A DNA stretch of 64,000 nt from the NCBI GenBank assembly GCA_934047225.1, contig OW203987.1, positions 7,839,501 to 7,903,500 of the forward strand, given 5' to 3'. The notes beneath the pieces are model-generated. The model saw only the letters and a list, made by a program, of their open reading frames with translations, was not told where the DNA came from and did no database searches. Source of the DNA: Ypsolopha sequella (Eukaryota; Arthropoda; Insecta; Lepidoptera; Ypsolophidae). The translations under genes and the position numbers were made by a program. This document shows positions 1 through 11,152 of the stretch, piece by piece; position 1 is the stretch's first letter, and every line of letters begins with the position of its first letter.

Positions 1-269
1 AGAAGGCATAGAGGCATAAACTAAAAAAATATGTCTTAATCATGCCGTTTTGATAAAGGGGTTAATTAACACATTTCAAAAATACATATACTGTTAGCTG
101 TTGCATGCGGTTTTGCTTGCCTGCACCCGATAATTGGTAATAATTCCTATAAAATCAAGCTTCTCTCCAATCGTTCCCAAAATATATGTATAATAAATAC
201 GTATGTATTATCTAAAGCGGCTCTGCATATACTTTATCATGAAATTATATCCCCAAAATAATTTAATTA

Positions 270-736
270 AAAAATGAGTTCAAAAACTAAAACCCGACTA
301 CTGTAATATCACGCTCCAAAAAGTATGAAACGAGAAAATATTCTCATCTGAAATTGTTATGTACAAACGAATCAATATTTTATCGTCTATTAAATAAACA
401 ACTTACACGTAATACATTTCAATGTCTTTAATAAATATTCATAGTGATGTTTAGAGGATACCTGTGGTCTTATGCCACCTACCCTAAAAAACAATACACT
501 CGTCAGCGATCATAAGCTTTAGGGCAAAGTGGCATATGACCACGGTTATCCTCTGAACATCACTATGAATATTTAATAAATACATTGAAATGTATTACGG
601 GTAAGTTGATTATTTAATAGACGATAAATATTGATTCGTTTGTACGTAACAATTTCAGATGAGAATATTTTCTTGTTTCATGCTTTTTAGAGCGTGATAT
701 TACAGTAGTCGGGTTTTAGTTTTTGAACTCATTTTT
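270..736. repeat. 467-bp foldback (hairpin) element in a cac intron
   Basis: Two arms of about 220 bp are inverted copies of each other: gagttcaaaaactaaaaccc at 275 recurs inverted ending near 731, and the match continues almost to a short central loop at about 490-525. There is no ORF. This is the structure of a foldback MITE. No convincing target duplication was found. Confidence 0.9.
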
Positions 737-947
737 GTCCGGTAAAGTTTTGTGAAGGTTACATGGCCGACAACACAAGTAATTTTATAAATAACCATGT
801 ATTGAGATTAATATAGCCAATAAAATAACTCAAAGGTAATGGATACGCAGTACAATGATTTCTAGTTTTGATTGGAAAAGGATTAACGGATTCATCATAC
901 TATCAGAACATCTTTCAGAATACTATAAACCAATGCTAGGTACTCAC

Positions 948-1095
948 AAGAAACGAACAGAAGAATATAAAAGAGACGAAGTAGGCGTATGCGAGAGTGC
1001 TCCCACACTCATCTTGCTTGCTGGCCATCTTGTCGCACTTGGCCGGCTTCAGACACGCCAGCATAATGTTCGGCCAGGACTCACCCGTCGCGCAT
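948..1095 (-). CDS. cac: cac exon 29: domain IV filter and start of S6
   Basis: Begins by completing an Arg codon, then CATGESWPNIMLACLKPAKC, DKMASKQDECGSTLAYAYF and VSFIFFCSFL, the start of IVS6. The Glu of TGESW is the fourth selectivity residue. Acceptor tgtag, donor GTGAGT, exit in phase 0. The rest of IVS6 (expected to begin MLNLFVAVIMDNF) is not found in 1-947, so the gene continues past the window edge. Confidence 0.95.
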
Positions 1096-1713
1096 CTACA
1101 CAAATTAGCTCTCACAGCGACTTCGCTCACAAAGAAAATATCAAAGTTACTGTAGCCACAGTGTTTTGTTAGGATGACACTGGAGTAGATGCAGAAGGCT
1201 TTAGTTTGAAAGCTGTCAAAACTTGAATTTCTTGAATGCAGAAAAGTTTTTAAATGGAGGTAATAGAAGTTACCATGCAATTTTTTATGTTTCACACCCC
1301 TGAAACTAAATCTATAACTAAAGCTTTTAGAATTAGCTGCATTGTGAGATAGTAGCGATAGTAGGTAGGTATTTATTTTCGCTTTTTAAAACTGTGAGAA
1401 TTTTGTTAAACATAATGTGCTGCTTTAGGATTAAATGGTATTGTGTTTAAAAAAAAGTTATAGCCATTGTGCTGGGGGCGTAATTTTAAAGTGTTTTTGT
1501 TTTAATTTTACTGGCTATTTGTATTTGATATTCAATAAAAAAACTTAACAAAATACATTTACTGAATAGAAGATGTTTACGGCATGCAGACACATTTATC
1601 ATGCTAATCGACACATCGATACATATCTAAATAAAGATCTTATTTTCATTTATGAATAAACTTTTTGAAGAAAATACCAAGTTCAAGCCCCAAAAGGAAA
1701 GCGATGTCCTTAC

Positions 1714-1805
1714 CTGAATAACAGCATGAGTGCTTGAATGAAGCTTCTAAAATTGTTGTGTCTGTTCATATCTGACTCTGCTTCCAAGCTTATATTGCCA
1801 AACAC
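1714..1805 (-). CDS. cac: cac exon 28b: domain IV S5 end, turret and P-helix, version b
   Basis: 30 codons plus two bases: [19 protein letters not shown] then [11 protein letters not shown], ending AG of an Arg codon. The P-helix [10 protein letters not shown] is closer to vertebrate Cav2 (FQALMLLFR) than version a. Acceptor cacag, donor GTAAGG. The exons are 505 nt apart; 92 nt is not a multiple of three, so both or neither would break the frame. Confidence 0.92.
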
Positions 1806-2310
1806 CTGTGTCCAAGGAGATACAACACAAAAGTCAGCTTTGTGTTAACAAATCCGGTACCCGAACATCCTATGCTCAAACCCCATAACCTAAAACTATG
1901 ATACTCTAAGACTAAAAATACAAGGGATAACATATCAATACAAGTTCCACTAATAGAGCAAATCTAGATGAGGTCACAAACAAAAGATGCAGTCGTCTAT
2001 ACAAGGGCAATCAGTATCACTAAGGATCGTGGCTAGTTCTACATTCGGATTACACAATTCTACGAATATCGGTTACAGTATTCACAGATCCGATGGTAAT
2101 GATTTATGTACACAATGGAACACCGAGAAAGATTGACAACCGTTCAGGTCAGAAACAAGATGCAACATCCGACGTGGTATCATGTGCCATGCTTTCAGGA
2201 ATGTTCCTAGAGCCACTTGTCGCGCAGGCCCGTAGTACGATCATCTGGTGACTACACCGATGTCACAGAGGGGCTGCTGCACTACAGTCCTGGATTTACT
2301 TTACTCTCAC

Positions 2311-2402
2311 CGAAATAGCAGCAAAAGTGCTCCCACGAAAGATCTGAAGTTGTTATGCCTGTTGATGGCGGTATCTGGGTCGGATTGCATGTTTCCGAAA
2401 AC
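2311..2402 (-). CDS. cac: cac exon 28a: domain IV S5 end, turret and P-helix, version a
   Basis: 30 codons plus two bases: [19 protein letters not shown] then [11 protein letters not shown], ending CG of an Arg codon. Acceptor gacag, donor GTGAGA. The exon at 1714-1805 encodes the same segment (VFGN...[15 protein letters not shown]) with identical length (92 nt) and phases. Confidence 0.92.
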
Positions 2403-3187
2403 CTGTCATTATTAAATTTGTCAGTGTCTACGGTTCTTTTGATATTTTTAGCTCTGCTTTCCCCATTTAGGTCAGGATAATATACCAAGCTAAGGTAAGG
2501 ACTATTATATCTTGGTGACACAGTGGATAGACTGTATAAAAAAACATGACATTTCTACTAAATAACTTGAAATTGTAACAAATTAAGGATTCACTAGCAT
2601 GGGTAGGATAGTTATTATTAGTTAAGCTATTCGAAATTTCTATTAAAGCTTTCAAATTGATACATTAAGAGATTTTAAGTCATACCCCAATACTATAAAT
2701 CTTCTGGTTGTCTATCAGAATTTGTAAATATTACCAAAAAATATTACTAAAGCTTTACTATCTTTTATACTTGTTAAATTGTTGTAAGTTCTAATATAAT
2801 TTTAAATCTAGACTTTGTTTCAAGATATTCTAATTACTGTCCAATATCTAGCTATAAATAGCATTTACACCTACTTAAAAAAAATTAAATGAAAATCGAT
2901 AAAATTCTACATAAAATGACTAACCACGTTAAAAAATCCCCAGTGAGTATTAAAAAGTAAAACCTTCGAAATTTTTCGCTGTAAATTATGCTAATTAGAA
3001 AAACCAACACTTAAATTATTTTTTTCTTCTGTCTTGCGCCATTTTAAAGTATAAAGCTGTTCAAATATTTATCAAAATTAAAGAATTGTATAATCAAATA
3101 TATAATTTAATGGTATAACACCAGACACAAGACAAAAACAAATATCACAAGTACACACAAGACAAAATTAAGAATAAAAGACCAGAC

Positions 3188-3370
3188 CTGCATCCCAATG
3201 ATGGCGTAGATGAAGAATAGCATCGCAATGAGAAGGCACACGTAGGGTAAGGCTTTAAAACTCTGAACGAAGGTCCAGAGCAATATCCGGATAGTGTAAC
3301 CCTGCCGAAGCAGCTTGATCAGTCGCGCGGCTCGGAACAGGCGTAGGAAACCGACGTTGAATGTGTTCTC
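3188..3370 (-). CDS. cac: cac exon 27: domain IV S4-S5
   Basis: 61 codons, phase 0/0: [39 protein letters not shown], then IVS5 ([19 protein letters not shown]) GMQ. The [22 protein letters not shown] core is nearly invariant in Cav1/Cav2. Acceptor ttctag, donor GTCTGG. Confidence 0.95.
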
Positions 3371-4113
3371 CTAGAAATTTACACATTACCAGATGACGTT
3401 TCTGAGGATTATGTTACCTACTGATCGCCAAGTAAGAGAGTTTTAATATTAAAACTCCTGAACGATTTGTTTTAAAACTCATCAGCGTGCAATTCTAACG
3501 ATAAATTGACTCTCTAATTTGGCGATAAGTGTACGAGTATGTCAATATAATCACAAACATTGAGATAAATCCACATATTTAATCGGAAACTGGCAATCAA
3601 TCGCATTGACGAACACAACTAAAATAAAAAATAAAAAGATGCTAAATTAGCCAAAAAATATCTACAGTCTAACTTTTGTGCCCCGTATTGGGACTTAAAG
3701 GTAATTCTAGCTAGACAGAAACTTAAATTGTTAGTTCTAAATTTAATAATTCTTGTAGCTAGTGATATTAAAACATACAAAATAACATTATATTAAGAAT
3801 ATCACACTTTATAAAACTCTAGTCTGATGCTATTTGTCATAATATTTACAACTTTTACATTCAAGCAATCTGTACATCTAATTTTGATAAAACAATCCTA
3901 ACAAAATTATATTTTAGTTTGTCTTTACCTAACGTACTAGTAATAAAATTACAATTTTCAACCAAAACTACTTTTTTTATAATTAAAACAAAATACTGTT
4001 CAACTCTTCGGAACCAAAATAACACAAATCGTCTAAACTGATATCCAATAGTTTGGGACAAAACCATCTATAAATTTTCCTAGCAATCATTCAGTATAGC
4101 TTAATTCGTTTAC

Positions 4114-4155
4114 CTGCTGACACGAAATGTCAGCACAGTTTTCTGCGAGGTCGGT
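4114..4155 (-). CDS. cac: cac exon 26: 42-nt cassette in the IVS3-S4 linker (predicted)
   Basis: A 14-codon open stretch, TDLAENCADISCQQ, bounded by a good acceptor (tttgcag) and donor GTAAAC, phase 0/0. Without it, exon 25 joins exon 27 as [15 protein letters not shown], the usual Cav2 spacing, so it is probably optional. It would add an acidic loop with two cysteines outside the membrane next to the IV voltage sensor. Vertebrate Cav2.1 and Cav2.2 have short optional exons (NP, ET) at the same linker. Confidence 0.65.
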
Positions 4156-4516
4156 CTGCAAATTAATTAATTACATCGTTTACCCCTTCCAACTCAGGAA
4201 ACATAAATTTAAATTAACAACTATATGCACCCTATGACAGGTAAGTACATTCACATGGAGCGAACAAATGTATAACTAGCTTACTTCTCTTAACACTTTG
4301 TTTACGTATCACGGTCATTCGCTCGATGTAAATGTATCCAAAAAAAAAAAGATATATTAAATTTGTTTAAAAAACATACGCAAACTTGCATTTGCGAACA
4401 AAGAATATCAAAGGCGTTAAAAAAATTAAATAGCGCAGAGATTAGAAATAGTAAAAAGTAAATTAAACAAAATTGCGTAGAAAAAATCGTAATGAAAATA
4501 ATATAACAATACTCAC

Positions 4517-4600
4517 GCCAAACTCCATAATGAGGGCATCAATTATACTTCCAATGACCGTTATGAAATCGAACGTATTCCATGGGTCTTTGAAAAAATT
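4517..4600 (-). CDS. cac: cac exon 25: domain IV S3
   Basis: 28 codons, phase 0/0: NFFKDPWNTFDFITVIGSI then IDALIMEFG. This is IVS3. Acceptor tacag, donor GTGAGT. The next exon is either the 42-nt cassette at 4114-4155 or the S4 exon at 3370. Confidence 0.94.
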
Positions 4601-5082
4601 CTGTAAATAAATCTTATGTTAGGTGTGTAGTCATTTATAAGTATAAATACTTAATATAAACATTTGAAGTTGTTAAATGAACAGGTTGTATAATAATAAT
4701 CTGAGTACCTTATTACCAATAGAAGTTAAAAGTTTAAAATAAATTAAAGGGACAAATGTACAATTTCCATTTTCAGCGAACATTTGTTACGTAAATAAAG
4801 GAATATTAAATAAGGAAAGGAAAGAAGGATCTCTCTGTAGAATACACCTTTGGATTAGGCTTGATGCTCACATCAGTTTCTCACAAAACATAACATGATG
4901 TCAAAACATTTCGTCTTCATAAAGAGAATGGCTATTAAAACAAGCTTTATTTTCATTGCTATCACATATTAAATCTAAAATTCAAATAATATATGTATGC
5001 ATATTCAAGTCAGTATTGAATATTAAATCGCTAATCTAAATAATACTGATTTTAACAAATCTATACAAGATTAAATTATTTT

Positions 5083-5320
5083 AGTTGGCAAAACTCAGAA
5101 CATAGATATAGGAGTTGTACCATTTGAACAACTGTTTCTATGAGGACTTTGCGAAACTTCCACCTCTTTTTTTCACTTTCTCGTTTTGCACTTAATGGTA
5201 CCTACCTGATCGGGGCAATTTGAATGAGGTGAAGCTTAAAAAGTATCAAATTTCACTAACCCATAGCAAAAGTTGTACATTTGAACGAGTACTATACCTA
5301 TGTTCTGAGTTTCGCCAAAT
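5083..5320. repeat. Small MITE with 45-bp inverted arms
   Basis: ttggcaaaactcagaacata at 5084 is repeated inverted at about 5300-5319, and the match continues for roughly 45 bp on each side. The interior has no ORF. It sits in the 4601-5472 intron, which otherwise shows nothing. Confidence 0.8.
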
Positions 5321-5472
5321 ATTATCATTTAACCTTGTATACACGGTCAAGACGTTGTTTTAAATGATTTGTTTGTGCAAACTTTCTCAAGCTAGCGGTT
5401 GTGATTGACCGTGTATTAAAGGAAATGTAAAATAAATAAGTCATTAAATGTTTAAAAATGTTAAATTCTTAC

Positions 5473-5583
5473 CGTACATCCGAAGGCTATCAGCTTCAAT
5501 ACAGTCTCGAGTAGAAAGAAGAACGTAAAGACGAGGTTCATGAATGTTAACATGTCCATGAGAAGTGGTGGCGCCTCGTGAAA
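5473..5583 (-). CDS. cac: cac exon 24b: domain IV S1-S2 loop and S2, version b
   Basis: 37 codons, phase 0/0: FHEAPPLLMDMLTFMNLVF then TFFFLLETVLKLIAFGCT. It aligns end to end with exon 24a (MNLVFT/SNMGFT; LLETVLKLIAFG/SVETVLKIVAYG). Acceptor gcggtag, donor GTAAGA. Distance to exon 24a is 1281 nt. Since 111 is divisible by three, inclusion of both would keep the frame and duplicate IVS2, so exclusivity would need a mechanism other than frame. Confidence 0.87.
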
Positions 5584-5894
5584 CTACCGCAAACCAACAC
5601 CAACACTCTTTTTAGTCGTGGCATATTTATTTTAATCTAAATTAAAATCAAAATCCAATACGAGATTCTTTTTCATTTCATTTACCTCAAGGATTAGTAA
5701 ATAGTTTTTGGTTTGATGATTCATTATTATTAAAACAAGTTGTATTTTTTCTCGTATTCGATTTTGGAACTATACTAAAAAATTCAAATGTCACCTATTA
5801 AAAAGTAAATCTTTACATATAATAAAATCGTAAGTAGAGTTTTGTTCGTACAAGCGGATAAAAATATAGTAATTATTAGACTCAATTTTTTCAA

Positions 5895-6152
5895 GTTTCA
5901 AACATTTTTGTCTGTCTGTCAGTACGCTCTCGATTTACATAAAAACTACTGAACAGATTTTGAAGTGGTTTTGCTGCTGTAAAGTTTGGTGTCTCAGAAG
6001 TAGGTTAGGCTTTAAATCATCACAATTGGATATTTACAACCAAAGTTATAGCTTTGACTATGGATATAAATATAGGGTCAAGTTATGATGGTTAAAGTTT
6101 TAGCTTAAATCAGTGTTCAGCGCGGACGAAGTCACAGACAAAAGCTGATCTT
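5895..6152 (+). repeat. Dispersed repeat of the gcggacgaagtc type
   Basis: Starts near a gtctgtctgtc run and ends gcgcggacgaagtcac...aaaagctg, a tail I know as very common in moth and butterfly genomes. It lies in the intron between exons 24a and 24b. The rest of 5584-6864 shows nothing recognisable. Confidence 0.55.
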
Positions 6153-6864
6153 TAATATTTCTATTATGTTAAGTGAGTGTGACGTTTGTGTGTGTTTTCA
6201 TGTTTTTATCTTTGTCGTTACGAGCCGATATTTTAGATGTGTGTGAGAATGTATCAGTACAATATCCAGTGGTTTGGTGCACTGTGCTTGCATGCAAATC
6301 CAAATTATAAACATGCACGTTTTACAACAACCAACATCCCAATGGCGGTTCAGCTCTTCACATAAAAATAATTAGACAAATGGTATTATACTACTTACCC
6401 TATCACTTGTTGGAGACCCACCGGAACACAACTGTTGTAATAACACTTACCTTAAAGTTCAAAACTTAGTAGACATCTGTAGAATTCCTAAAGTCACTGT
6501 ATGAAAAAACATTAGAACCGTTACAAGTAGAGGAACAGTTACCTGTGCTCATACAAATACGTTAAGTGCCACATGCAGCAGGATTAGGAAGCCATGCTCA
6601 ACAATAAACTATTGCAGATTGTCAAGTTTGGCAGAAACCTATAACAGAGAGAATTTAAGGATTCTAGGTACCCAGTGTAAGGGATATACACGGAAGGAAA
6701 GAATTCACCCGAATGTTCTGCTGAACAGTGTACATATAAATCAATATATTTCTAAGCATCATGTGAATAGAAAGAGTACATTTGTAATTACTTTTATGGT
6801 TTTATTCCTTTTGTTTATTACAAAGTTAGCTGGTAAAGGAACTGGTTTATGTTTGTGTACTTAC

Positions 6865-6975
6865 TTTGACACCGTAAGCGACGATTTTCAACACCGTTTC
6901 CACAGAAAACATTCCAGTAAACCCCATATTCGAATACTTGAGGATATCCGCGTAGCGGTCATTTTGATTATAGTA
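6865..6975 (-). CDS. cac: cac exon 24a: domain IV S1-S2 loop and S2, version a
   Basis: 37 codons, phase 0/0: YYNQNDRYADILKYSNMGF then TGMFSVETVLKIVAYGVK. It carries the IVS2 Phe/Glu charge-transfer pattern (FSVETVLK). Acceptor atggcag has a poor pyrimidine tract; donor GTAAGT is strong. The exon at 5473-5583 encodes the same segment with the same length and phases, so the two are probably alternatives. Confidence 0.88.
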
Positions 6976-8501
6976 CTGCCATTTCATGAAGATGTGCCGG
7001 GCGATTTGGATAAACCCATGGCAATGAAAAAATATATTGTTATTTGTACGATAATATATTGGTTATAAGTTGAAAAAGTAATAGCTGGTATTGTGAAGTA
7101 GACAATGGGAGCTGTTTATTGATTCAGCCGTGGACATATTTTCTTTGCAGGATATGAATATACTTAATAATTCATGTTTTAAATGGAATAGAAGGGAAGA
7201 TAGAATACAAAGGTTCGTAATCTGACTTGGAAAGGACACGTGCGTATAATGTGGAAAACATAAATGATTAAAACAAAAATACACAGATTCACAAGTAAAT
7301 AAACATATTAACTGACAATGGTATTCGCGTATTCCAAAAAAATTGTCTTCAATGAATGTCAACGTTTCACACAAAAAAATAAACTTTTGCTGTTTGTGCC
7401 AACGCATTTTAAATTTTCCGAATAAAGAAATCGCATAAAACATAGCCACTAATATATTCACGCCTGGCTGTGGCATGCAGACTGTAGAATATTTTCACGA
7501 ACAATTTGGAATAGGTCTTACGTTAGATCATGCAACACGAACAACATAAATGGCTCATGCCTTGTCGTAACTTATTCCTGAAAATTTGTGCATCCCAAGC
7601 ACAGATAATTTTGAAAAATATATGGTGTGTTATGTGCCTTAAAAGTGCAGGAAGGATGGGTACACCGTACAACACTGACACATACATAAATGAATGGCAA
7701 GCAAGGAGACACGAAAGGATTATTCAAAGAAAAAGGACTTGAAACAACAAATAAACAATATATCGGAACACTTGATATAAAGGGATAGGCTCATCAGTCG
7801 TACAGTTAGTTAAATGTATGGCGCTGTCTCATATTTTGTGTGTTGATTTAACACATGAATAAAAATGTGTGTGTTCATAATTTATGTATGTGTGTTTTGA
7901 ATGTAAAGTGTATAATGTTATATCCCTATTTTATTATATTATGCGTATTCAATTATCCTAAAGGCAGTACTAATAGCCAATTTATCTGGAACTATTCAAG
8001 TCGAGTTCAGCTGGTGATGATACTTGTATAAATGTTTACAAATAGATTAAATTGTCATATATATTATACGCTAGTTATACAAGGACTTTCTATAATAGTG
8101 CTTACATATAGACAAAAAACAACACGTCATTTATAATGGACATCTTATTTTCCCAACTAGAGAGCTCGAATTTCTGTCAGATCCCAATAATTAATCGCTC
8201 TCTAGTGAGGTTTTCTGTGCTTTTGTGATCCAGAACTTCATTACTACATCTAGTCACCAATTTGTGCCTTGTGGGCTAAGCTTTCTTTATAAGACTATAT
8301 ATCCAATACCGTGTTAGTACATTATCTACTTATCACATTAATTGTGCACCTTGTTCTTTGATAATTTTGTTTTGTATATTTATTTGTACTACTTTTCATT
8401 ATATCTCCAAGATTTGGCTGCACAAAATCGGACTCATAACTGGACACAAAGATTTATATGACAAATTAAATCTAACACTTAAAAAACGTCAAGGTACATA
8501 C
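6976..8501. other. Intron before exon 24a; nothing recognised
   Basis: 1.5 kb of AT-rich sequence. Short open frames on both strands (for example 7063-7476) have no family resemblance and low-complexity composition. No repeat shared with the rest of the window was noticed. Confidence 0.5.
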
Positions 8502-8666
8502 CTTCATCATGAGCAATAGTGTGTTGAGTACGATCAAGGTCATGATGAAGTACTCGAAGGGCGTAGAGACTACTATTCTCCACACTTTGTACTTAAAACT
8601 TGCCCTTTTACTTGGCATATACCTCTCCAGAGGGCGTGCATCTATCGTGAAATCTATACAGGATTT
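8502..8666 (-). CDS. cac: cac exon 23: III-IV linker and domain IV S1
   Basis: 55 codons, phase 0/0: KSCIDFTIDARPLERYMPSK, RASFKYKVWRIVVSTPFEYF and IVS1 (IMTLIVLNTLLLMMK). Acceptor ttcag, donor GTATGT. The next exon may be either the 6865-6975 or the 5473-5583 version. Confidence 0.95.
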
Positions 8667-8748
8667 CTGAAAATTTAAGAAAATTATCAATAAATGACTT
8701 CTGGTGCAATTCCAAGTTGCTTGTATTCCAAGAAGAACTTTTACTTAC

Positions 8749-8950
8749 CTGATTTTTATCAATTTCACCGTCCTGCAACTCCGCTTCTCCTTGCTCTTGA
8801 AATGTGATAATAATCAGAGCTACGAATATGTTAACAAAGAAGAATGGAAAAACCACAAAGTAAACTATATAAAATATGGACATTTCTATTCGAAAATTTT
8901 GTATGGGTCCCCGATCTTCATACGTAGCTGCCATCGAATTTTGTAAAACC
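8749..8950 (-). CDS. cac: cac exon 22: domain III S6 and start of III-IV linker
   Basis: Encodes VLQNSMAATYEDRGPIQNFR, IIIS6 (YFVVFPFFFVNIFVALIII) and TFQEQGEAELQDGEIDKNQ. Acceptor tgcag, donor GTAAGT, exit in phase 0. Confidence 0.95.
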
Positions 8951-9067
8951 CTGCAAAAGAAAATGTTGCTTTGAAATCCACGAGAACATAATGTGAGAAA
9001 TAGTATACGACTTGATTTTAATAAATTGTCCATTTGATGTCGTGCCCTGGTAGAAATCATTACTTAC

Positions 9068-9211
9068 TGAGGCCACCCTTCCCCCGTTTGCACCGCAAAC
9101 AGTGTCAGCATGGCGGTCGCGACGTTGTCATAATGGAAGGATTGCGTCGTCCACTGCCGTTTCTTTACTACCGGCAACAGGCTGTTCGACTCGTACTGGA
9201 AATATGACCCT
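9068..9211 (-). CDS. cac: cac exon 21: domain III pore loop
   Basis: Encodes GSYFQYESNSLLPVVKKRQW, TTQSFHYDNVATAMLTLF and the filter AVQTGEGWP; the Glu of TGEGW is the domain III selectivity residue. Acceptor ttccag, donor GTAAGT. Confidence 0.95.
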
Positions 9212-9406
9212 CTGGAATACAACAGAGAGTTTCAATTCGGTTACCCATTAGAAAGATTGGCACGAATTACTAAAGATTATATAGAATAAGAACAGGGTGA
9301 GACACATTTTAGATATTTGTACACACAGAAAGCCACTGGATAATATGTTAAAAAATCCTTAAAAATTTTGTTTAATCATATAAAAAATAAAGAAAAGCAT
9401 ACTCAC

Positions 9407-9673
9407 TGGCAGTCTTCAAAAGTATTCTTACTGATATCGTTGCAGTGAAAAAATTTACCATTAAACAGTTGAACTGCAATTACAGCGAATATGAATTGAA
9501 ACAATATGTACACTATGAGAATGTTAATGACATTTTTCAAAGAGTTCACAACACAGTCAAACACTGCTTTTAACTTTGGAACACGTTTTATAGTTTTCAA
9601 TGGTCTGAGCACTCTTAACACTCGTAACGACTTTATTGTGGACAGATCCTGTGCCGCTCCTTTTTTTACACCT
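9407..9673 (-). CDS. cac: cac exon 20: domain III S4-S5
   Basis: 88 codons. IIIS4 is [19 protein letters not shown]; the S4-S5 linker and IIIS5 follow ([38 protein letters not shown]), then a short turret [13 protein letters not shown]. Acceptor tttcag, donor GTGAGT. Confidence 0.95.
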
Positions 9674-10117
9674 CTGAAACAAAAAAGGATAACGGTTTAA
9701 CCAAGCAACTACACAGAAAATCTTATTTTTAATTAATTTAGAAACAAAAGTTATGTTTTTATCCTCCTTAAATAAAATTTATATTCAGATAATATTAGTT
9801 CCAGAATTTCGTTAGTCTACTCAGATTAAGAACTCGCTATTGGAGATGATAGACCAGACCTTACCTATATTCAGATCTAAAACTGGCAGAGGCGTATTGT
9901 CTTACAAGTAACAGAAACATAGGTGAGCCGCAACGTTATAGATTTACTAGGAATCAATATGAATTTTGACAAAGCGCCAAAATGACCCTGCCCTTAATGT
10001 TCAAGCGATGGAGACGATTTTGATAGAGCTCAAAGTTGCTGTGAGTTTTAAAGACAGGACCGATAATATCCCGTCTTAGATATAGCTTGTTATATGACAA
10101 GGCTGTAAATAGCTTAC

Positions 10118-10297
10118 CCGATCTCATAACCGAAGCTGACAAGGGCACAGATGACGACAGCAGCGTCCATAATGTTCCACAGGTCGCGCAGATACGCGCC
10201 TGGGTGGAACAGCACGCCGAGATCAACTATCTTTAGCAACATCTCCGCTGTAAACACGCATGTGAAGGCGTAGTCAAAGTAGTTCAGTACTTTGTTC
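10118..10297 (-). CDS. cac: cac exon 19: domain III S2-S3
   Basis: Encodes [39 protein letters not shown] and IIIS3 ([20 protein letters not shown]). Acceptor ttcag, donor GTAAG. Confidence 0.95.
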
Positions 10298-10431
10298 CTG
10301 AAAAAGACATAATAAAATAGTACATTGAGATTTTTTGAAAATGCAGGATATTGCTACAGACAGGCTATGGAAATCAAGTTTGAAAAGAAAAGAAGGTAAG
10401 TATTTTAACATTCTAAATTTGCATGTCTCAC

Positions 10432-10554
10432 CTATCACTGTCTTCATTTACTGGATCTTCAGCTGCTAGTGCTGCAGAACTCATACATATAACTAACATG
10501 ATAAAAAAATCAAAATATTTTAAATTTACAACCCAGTGTGCGCCTCGCCTAATT
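10432..10554 (-). CDS. cac: cac exon 18: domain III S1
   Basis: Encodes [20 protein letters not shown] then [20 protein letters not shown], i.e. IIIS1 and the start of the S1-S2 loop. Acceptor tacag, donor GTGAG; ends two bases into an Arg codon. Confidence 0.95.
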
Positions 10555-11045
10555 CTGTAAACAAAAAATAACAATCATGATCATCTGCATTTAATTTAAA
10601 ATATTCTTGTAAATTGCACATTACTTAATTGTTTAGACATAATTAGGTATATTCACGAAACGATATCAGGGTATTTTCAAGTGTAAACTCTGTCACTGAA
10701 ACATTCGACATACTCACGCACGTGGTACCCTTTTTATACCGACGTATTTTCCTTCACCGTTTAGCAAATGGTAAGGATAGAAAAAGTATACAGTGTATTA
10801 TCATACACATAAATCCGAAAAATCATTACCCAGGTCTTAAACCTTATTATTATTATTACCAACGGAACTACTGCCGCTGTTATAGTTTTACATTTAAGTA
10901 TATCTATAATTTTTATGTATCTAAAGGTAGAAGTTTCATGAATAGAAATAATTTTAATTTGAATGTTTACATAAAAAATGCAAGAAGGCAAATTGTTTTA
11001 TCGTAACTAAGCAAGTAAATTGTGATTAGAGATTTAAATACTTAC

Positions 11046-11152
11046 GGATTAGTAGGTGACAAAATAAACATGGACGAATATGGCAGCATTGGTTTTGGTC
11101 CATCTGTTATCTCCTCATCTTCATCTTTTTTGGCCTCTTCTTTCTTTTTGTT
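11046..11152 (-). CDS. cac: cac exon 17: end of II-III linker
   Basis: Encodes [19 protein letters not shown] then [16 protein letters not shown]. The [12 protein letters not shown] motif just before IIIS1 is highly conserved in insect Cav2. Acceptor ttcag, donor GTAAG. With exons 15 and 16 the whole II-III linker is about 85 residues. Confidence 0.95.

Larger units (their letters stand above)
1096..4516. other. introns of the domain IV region; nothing else recognised
   Basis: The gaps between exons at 1096-1713, 1806-2310, 2403-3187, 3371-4113 and 4156-4516 are AT-rich intron. I see no other coding exon, repeat family or RNA gene in them. Confidence 0.6.

Noticed and set aside
855..1172. 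105-codon open frame on the plus strand
   Set aside because: It is the antisense shadow of cac exon 29 (948-1095) and has no family resemblance.
5473..6975. Tandem duplication of a whole channel domain or a second channel gene
   Set aside because: Only single exons are duplicated, each in phase with the same neighbours; everything else occurs once.
7063..7476. 137-codon minus-strand frame in an intron
   Set aside because: AT-rich, Cys/Phe/Ile-biased composition, no recognisable domain, no splice-compatible place in cac.
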